Shown: in pieces, positions 4,085 through 7,041 of the stretch | Numbering within the stretch: position 1 is the stretch's first letter | How the letters are laid out: each line of letters begins with the position of its first letter | Assembly (NCBI GenBank): GCA_002314465.1 | Contig: DCGA01000027.1 | Coordinates: 157-7,197 of the forward strand | Reading direction: 5' to 3' | DNA: 7,041 bases | DNA from: a bacterium UBA1790 | GTDB lineage: Bacteria > Bacteroidota > Bacteroidia > Bacteroidales > Muribaculaceae | Translations under genes and position numbers: made by a program | The notes under the pieces: generated by a model | Told to the model about the DNA's origin: nothing | Seen by the model: only the letters and a program-made list of their open reading frames with translations | Database searches by the model: none

Positions 4085-7041
4085 TTATTGTTCCTGACCG
4101 CGTACCCACAATTCCTGGGGCTGAGCTGCTGCGGCTGCCTTCTTGGCCATCTGTTTGCGCTTGCGGCGGATACCGTAGTAAGCAAAGATGGTGTATAGTG
4201 AAGGAACGAACAGCAGTGTGAGCAGTGTAGAGAATGTGAGACCGCCAATCACGGCAATACCCATGGGACGCCACATCTCGGCACCTTCACCATGGCCTAT
4301 CGCCATGGGCACCATACCGAGGATGGTAGTGAGTGATGTCATGAGCACGGGGCGCAGACGCGACTCACCGCCGTCGATTACCGAGCGGCGTATGCTCATG
4401 CCACGCTCGCGGTTTAGGGTAATGTAGTCGATGAGCACGATACCGTTCTTCACTACGATACCGATGAGCATGATACCACCAATCATCGACATCACGTTCA
4501 GGTTGGTTCCGGTGAGGAACAGGATGAGGATGATACCCGAGAACGCAAACAAGATTGAGGTCATGATGATACCGGGATAGGTGAAACTCTCGAACTGTGC
4601 CGCAAGCACGATGTAAACGAGGATGATGATGAGCACACCCAGCATCGCAAGGTCGCGGAACGAGTCTTGCTGGTCCTCATACGAACCACTGAGCTGGATT
4701 GTCACGCCATTGGGCTTGTCAATCTTGTCGATGAGGGGCTGTGCCTCCTCTACGATTTCGCTCATCGCACGGTCTTGGATTACAGTAGATACAGTGATGA
4801 CGCGCTCACGGTCCTTACGCTCGATGGTGGGCGGTGTGAAGCGTTCTACAACAGTACCCACTTCCTTGAGGCGGATGCCCTGGCCTCGAGCGTTATAAAG
4901 GAGGATGTTCTCGATGTCCTCGAGCGACTGACGGTGTTCCTGGTCATACATAACCTTGATATCATACTCGTCGCCGTCTTCACGGAAGACGCTCGCGGTG
5001 CTGCCGTTGATGCGGTTGCGCAGTGCGCTTGCAGCGGTGCTTGAGTTGAGACCGTAGATGGCCAGTTTCTCGCGGTCGAAGTCAACCTGGTACTCGGGCT
5101 GGTAGTCCGAGCGGCTGATGTTGATATCGGCTGCACCCTTGATGCCGCTAAGCACTCGCTTGAGTCGCTGGGCAACGCTATCGGTACTCTCAAAGTCGTA
5201 ACCGTAGATCTCGTAGTTGAGCGATGACTGTCCGCTCATGCTGCTACCACGCGAGCCACCCACGTTAACAAGGGCTTTCTTGAACTCGGGATAGTGCTTG
5301 AGGTCCTCACGCATGAGTCCGGCAATCTCCACAATGCCGCGGTCGCGCTTGCTGGGGTCGACCAGGCGTATGTTTATAGATACAATGTGCGAACCGTTGC
5401 TCTGCAGTGATGCGAAGGTGTTATCGCTATCGGCCTGACCCACGGTGTAGTTGAACACTTGTATCTCGGGGTACTTCTCGCGCCACTCCTTGTACAGGCG
5501 GGCGGTAACCTCCTTGGCTACTTCTACACGTGTACCTATGGGAAGCTCAAGAGATACGCCCAGACGGCTGTTGTCGCTGGTGGGGAAGAACTCGCTACCT
5601 ACAAACTTGGCAAGAAGCATAGTCGCAACGAATACACCCATTACCACGAATGTGGTCTTCCAGCGGTGGGTTACACATTTGTTGAGTAACTTCGCATAAG
5701 CACGGTCGATCTTGTCGAGGACGCGCTCAATGGGAGTGTATACCTTGAGGAAGAATGCGCTCTGGTTGGCCTTGGTCTGAAGGCGCAGCATGCGGCTACA
5801 CAGCATGGGGGTGAGTGAGAGTGCTGCAGTGGTCGAGATAATCATCATGATGGTTACCATCCAACCCAGCTGGCGGAAGAGCACACCGGTCATACCCGGG
5901 ACAAGTGTCAACGGGAAGAATACCGCGATAAGGGTAAGTGTAGATGCAATTACCGAGATTGCCACCTCATTAGTACCATGCACCGCTGCCTGCTTGGGAT
6001 CGGCACCGCGCTCGATGTGGGTCGTTACGTTCTCAAGTACAACGATGGCATCGTCGACCACCATACCGATTGAAATCGAGAGTGATGACAGTGACACGAT
6101 GTTGAGCGTGTTTCCCGTTGCATATAGGTAGATGAACGACGCGATGAGCGAGATGGGGATAGTGAGCGTGATGATGACTGTCGCACGCCAGCGGCCCAGG
6201 AAGAAGAATACCACGATTACAACGAAGAGGAGTGCATAGGCCACTGTCTCAACGAGCGATGCGATGGTATTGCGGATGTTGTCACTGGTGTCGACGATGA
6301 AGTTGAGTTTAACGTCGGCAGGCAGATTCTTCTGGATGTCGGGCAGTGCTTTCTTAACCTTGTTGGAGATTTCCACCGAGTTGGCACCGCTCTGCTTCTG
6401 CACGATAATCATCGCACCCTGTACGCCGTCGTTGAAGGCCTCTTGTGCGCGCTCCTCGAGGCGGTCCTCGATGCGAGCCACATCGCTCAGGTGTACTACA
6501 CCACCGGTCGTAGAGACACCAACAACGATGTTATTAAGTTCCATGGGGTCCTTGAACTCGCCTTGCACACGCAGTGCATAGGTGTCGCTACCGATGTCAA
6601 AGTTACCACCGGGCACGTTCTTGTTTTCGGCACCGATGAGTGACGAGATGGTCTCAACGCTCAGGTTGTAGGCCTCCATGCGGATGGGGTCGAGGTAAAC
6701 GTAGATGGCACGCTTGGGAGCACCAGCGATTGATACCGAGCCCACACCGTCAACACGGGCCAGGGGATTGGCAACGTTCTCGTCCAGAATCTTGTAGAGA
6801 CCCGGCATACTCTTGTCGGCCTGTGCCGAGAGGAGCACGATGGGAATCATGTCGGTACTGAACTTGAAGATGACAGGATTACCGGCGCCATCGGGCAGGT
6901 AACTCGAAATCATGTCGAGTTTGTCTCGCACATTGTTGGTGAGCTCATCGATGTCGTAACCATATTCAAACTCAAGTGTGATGACAGAAATGTTCTCGCG
7001 CGAATTAGATGTAATGTGCTTGAGGTGCTCAACCGAGTTGA
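4085..7041 (-). CDS. RND efflux transporter permease, AcrB/HAE1 type (N-terminus outside window)
   Basis: This is the proton-driven inner-membrane pump of a tripartite efflux system, which normally works with a periplasmic adaptor and a TolC-like outer-membrane channel. The frame stays open to the window edge: 984 residues are visible and the true start lies beyond 7041. A GTG at 6931 is internal, because in-frame sequence upstream (NSVEHLKHITSNS and onward) matches the start of the RND porter domain. Roughly 60-70 residues, including the first membrane helix, are missing against the usual length of about 1,050. Eleven membrane segments remain. The proton-relay residues are intact: an Asp pair in GMVVDDAIVVLENV (visible residues 329-330, bases 6055-6050) and Lys864 in VVKNGIVLIDY (4450-4448). 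KNGIVLIDY argues for the hydrophobe/amphiphile group rather than the CusA-like heavy-metal group. The C-terminal tail is basic then Ala-rich (KRKQMAKKAAAAA). Two large periplasmic loops flank the central helices as expected. Substrates cannot be read from the sequence. Confidence 0.94.
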   Translation of the reverse strand, partial: NSVEHLKHITSNSRENISVITLEFEYGYDIDELTNNVRDKLDMISSYLPDGAGNPVIFKFSTDMIPIVLLSAQADKSMPGLYKILDENVANPLARVDGVGSVSIAGAPKRAIYVYLDPIRMEAYNLSVETISSLIGAENKNVPGGNFDIGSDTYALRVQGEFKDPMELNNIVVGVSTTGGVVHLSDVARIEDRLEERAQEAFNDGVQGAMIIVQKQSGANSVEISNKVKKALPDIQKNLPADVKLNFIVDTSDNIRNTIASLVETVAYALLFVVIVVFFFLGRWRATVIITLTIPISLIASFIYLYATGNTLNIVSLSSLSISIGMVVDDAIVVLENVTTHIERGADPKQAAVHGTNEVAISVIASTLTLIAVFFPLTLVPGMTGVLFRQLGWMVTIMMIISTTAALSLTPMLCSRMLRLQTKANQSAFFLKVYTPIERVLDKIDRAYAKLLNKCVTHRWKTTFVVMGVFVATMLLAKFVGSEFFPTSDNSRLGVSLELPIGTRVEVAKEVTARLYKEWREKYPEIQVFNYTVGQADSDNTFASLQSNGSHIVSINIRLVDPSKRDRGIVEIAGLMREDLKHYPEFKKALVNVGGSRGSSMSGQSSLNYEIYGYDFESTDSVAQRLKRVLSGIKGAADINISRSDYQPEYQVDFDREKLAIYGLNSSTAASALRNRINGSTASVFREDGDEYDIKVMYDQEHRQSLEDIENILLYNARGQGIRLKEVGTVVERFTPPTIERKDRERVITVSTVIQDRAMSEIVEEAQPLIDKIDKPNGVTIQLSGSYEDQQDSFRDLAMLGVLIIILVYIVLAAQFESFTYPGIIMTSILFAFSGIILILFLTGTNLNVMSMIGGIMLIGIVVKNGIVLIDYITLNRERGMSIRRSVIDGGESRLRPVLMTSLTTILGMVPMAIGHGEGAEMWRPMGIAVIGGLTFSTLLTLLFVPSLYTIFAYYGIRRKRKQMAKKAAAAAQPQELWVRGQEQ

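Noticed and set aside
6929..6931. GTG as the start of the RND gene
   Set aside because: The frame continues upstream with sequence typical of the RND porter domain, so this Val is internal and the gene runs off the window.
4085..7041. Heavy-metal (CusA-type) assignment of the RND pump, prompted by the PII-like neighbour
   Set aside because: The proton-relay helix reads KNGIVLIDY, typical of the hydrophobe/amphiphile group, and I saw no CusA-type methionine pattern in the membrane part.

Overview
The window looks like a chromosomal segment from a Bacteroidota species, most likely order Bacteroidales. The protein sequences resemble gut Bacteroidales such as Muribaculaceae or Prevotellaceae, but I cannot fix the family by eye. 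Two points support the phylum. Two intergenic gaps carry the Bacteroidota-type promoter (TTTG, then TAnnTTTG). The starts I inspected have short, A-rich leaders rather than clear Shine-Dalgarno sequences. All supported genes lie on the minus strand, so transcription runs from high to low coordinates.

Transcription unit 1 (right side, about 7041 to 3687). A large inner-membrane RND efflux transporter of the hydrophobe/amphiphile (AcrB-like) type fills 7041-4085; its N-terminus lies beyond the window. A 97-residue PII-like (GlnB-fold) protein follows after 44 bases, and then a strong compound hairpin terminator at 3687-3720. The small protein is probably co-transcribed with the pump and may sense a ligand on its behalf.

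Transcription unit 2 (3682-2991). This is a single gene for a LysE/RhtB-family amino-acid exporter. Its promoter sits directly against the preceding terminator and shows that translation starts at 3627, not at the further-upstream ATG at 3681. Weak AT-rich hairpins follow the gene.

Transcription unit 3 (about 2940 to beyond position 1). This is a tightly packed methionine operon: metY (O-acetylhomoserine sulfhydrylase), metX (homoserine O-acyltransferase) and the first 190 codons of a homoserine dehydrogenase. metY and metX overlap by one base (TAATG); metX and hom overlap by 14 bases. Together they convert aspartate semialdehyde to homoserine (Hom), then to an O-acyl (probably acetyl) ester (MetX), then to homocysteine by direct sulfhydrylation (MetY). 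The promoter ahead of metY leaves a leader of only about 20 bases, too short for a SAM riboswitch. A perfect 6+6 inverted repeat just upstream of the promoter is a candidate protein-binding operator.

There is no gene-free stretch longer than 300 bases. I saw no tRNA, rRNA, CRISPR array, insertion sequence or phage gene. The window is mostly ordinary core metabolism and efflux. The points most worth following are the pump/PII-like pairing, the possible met operator, and an unusual residue in the MetX active-site region.
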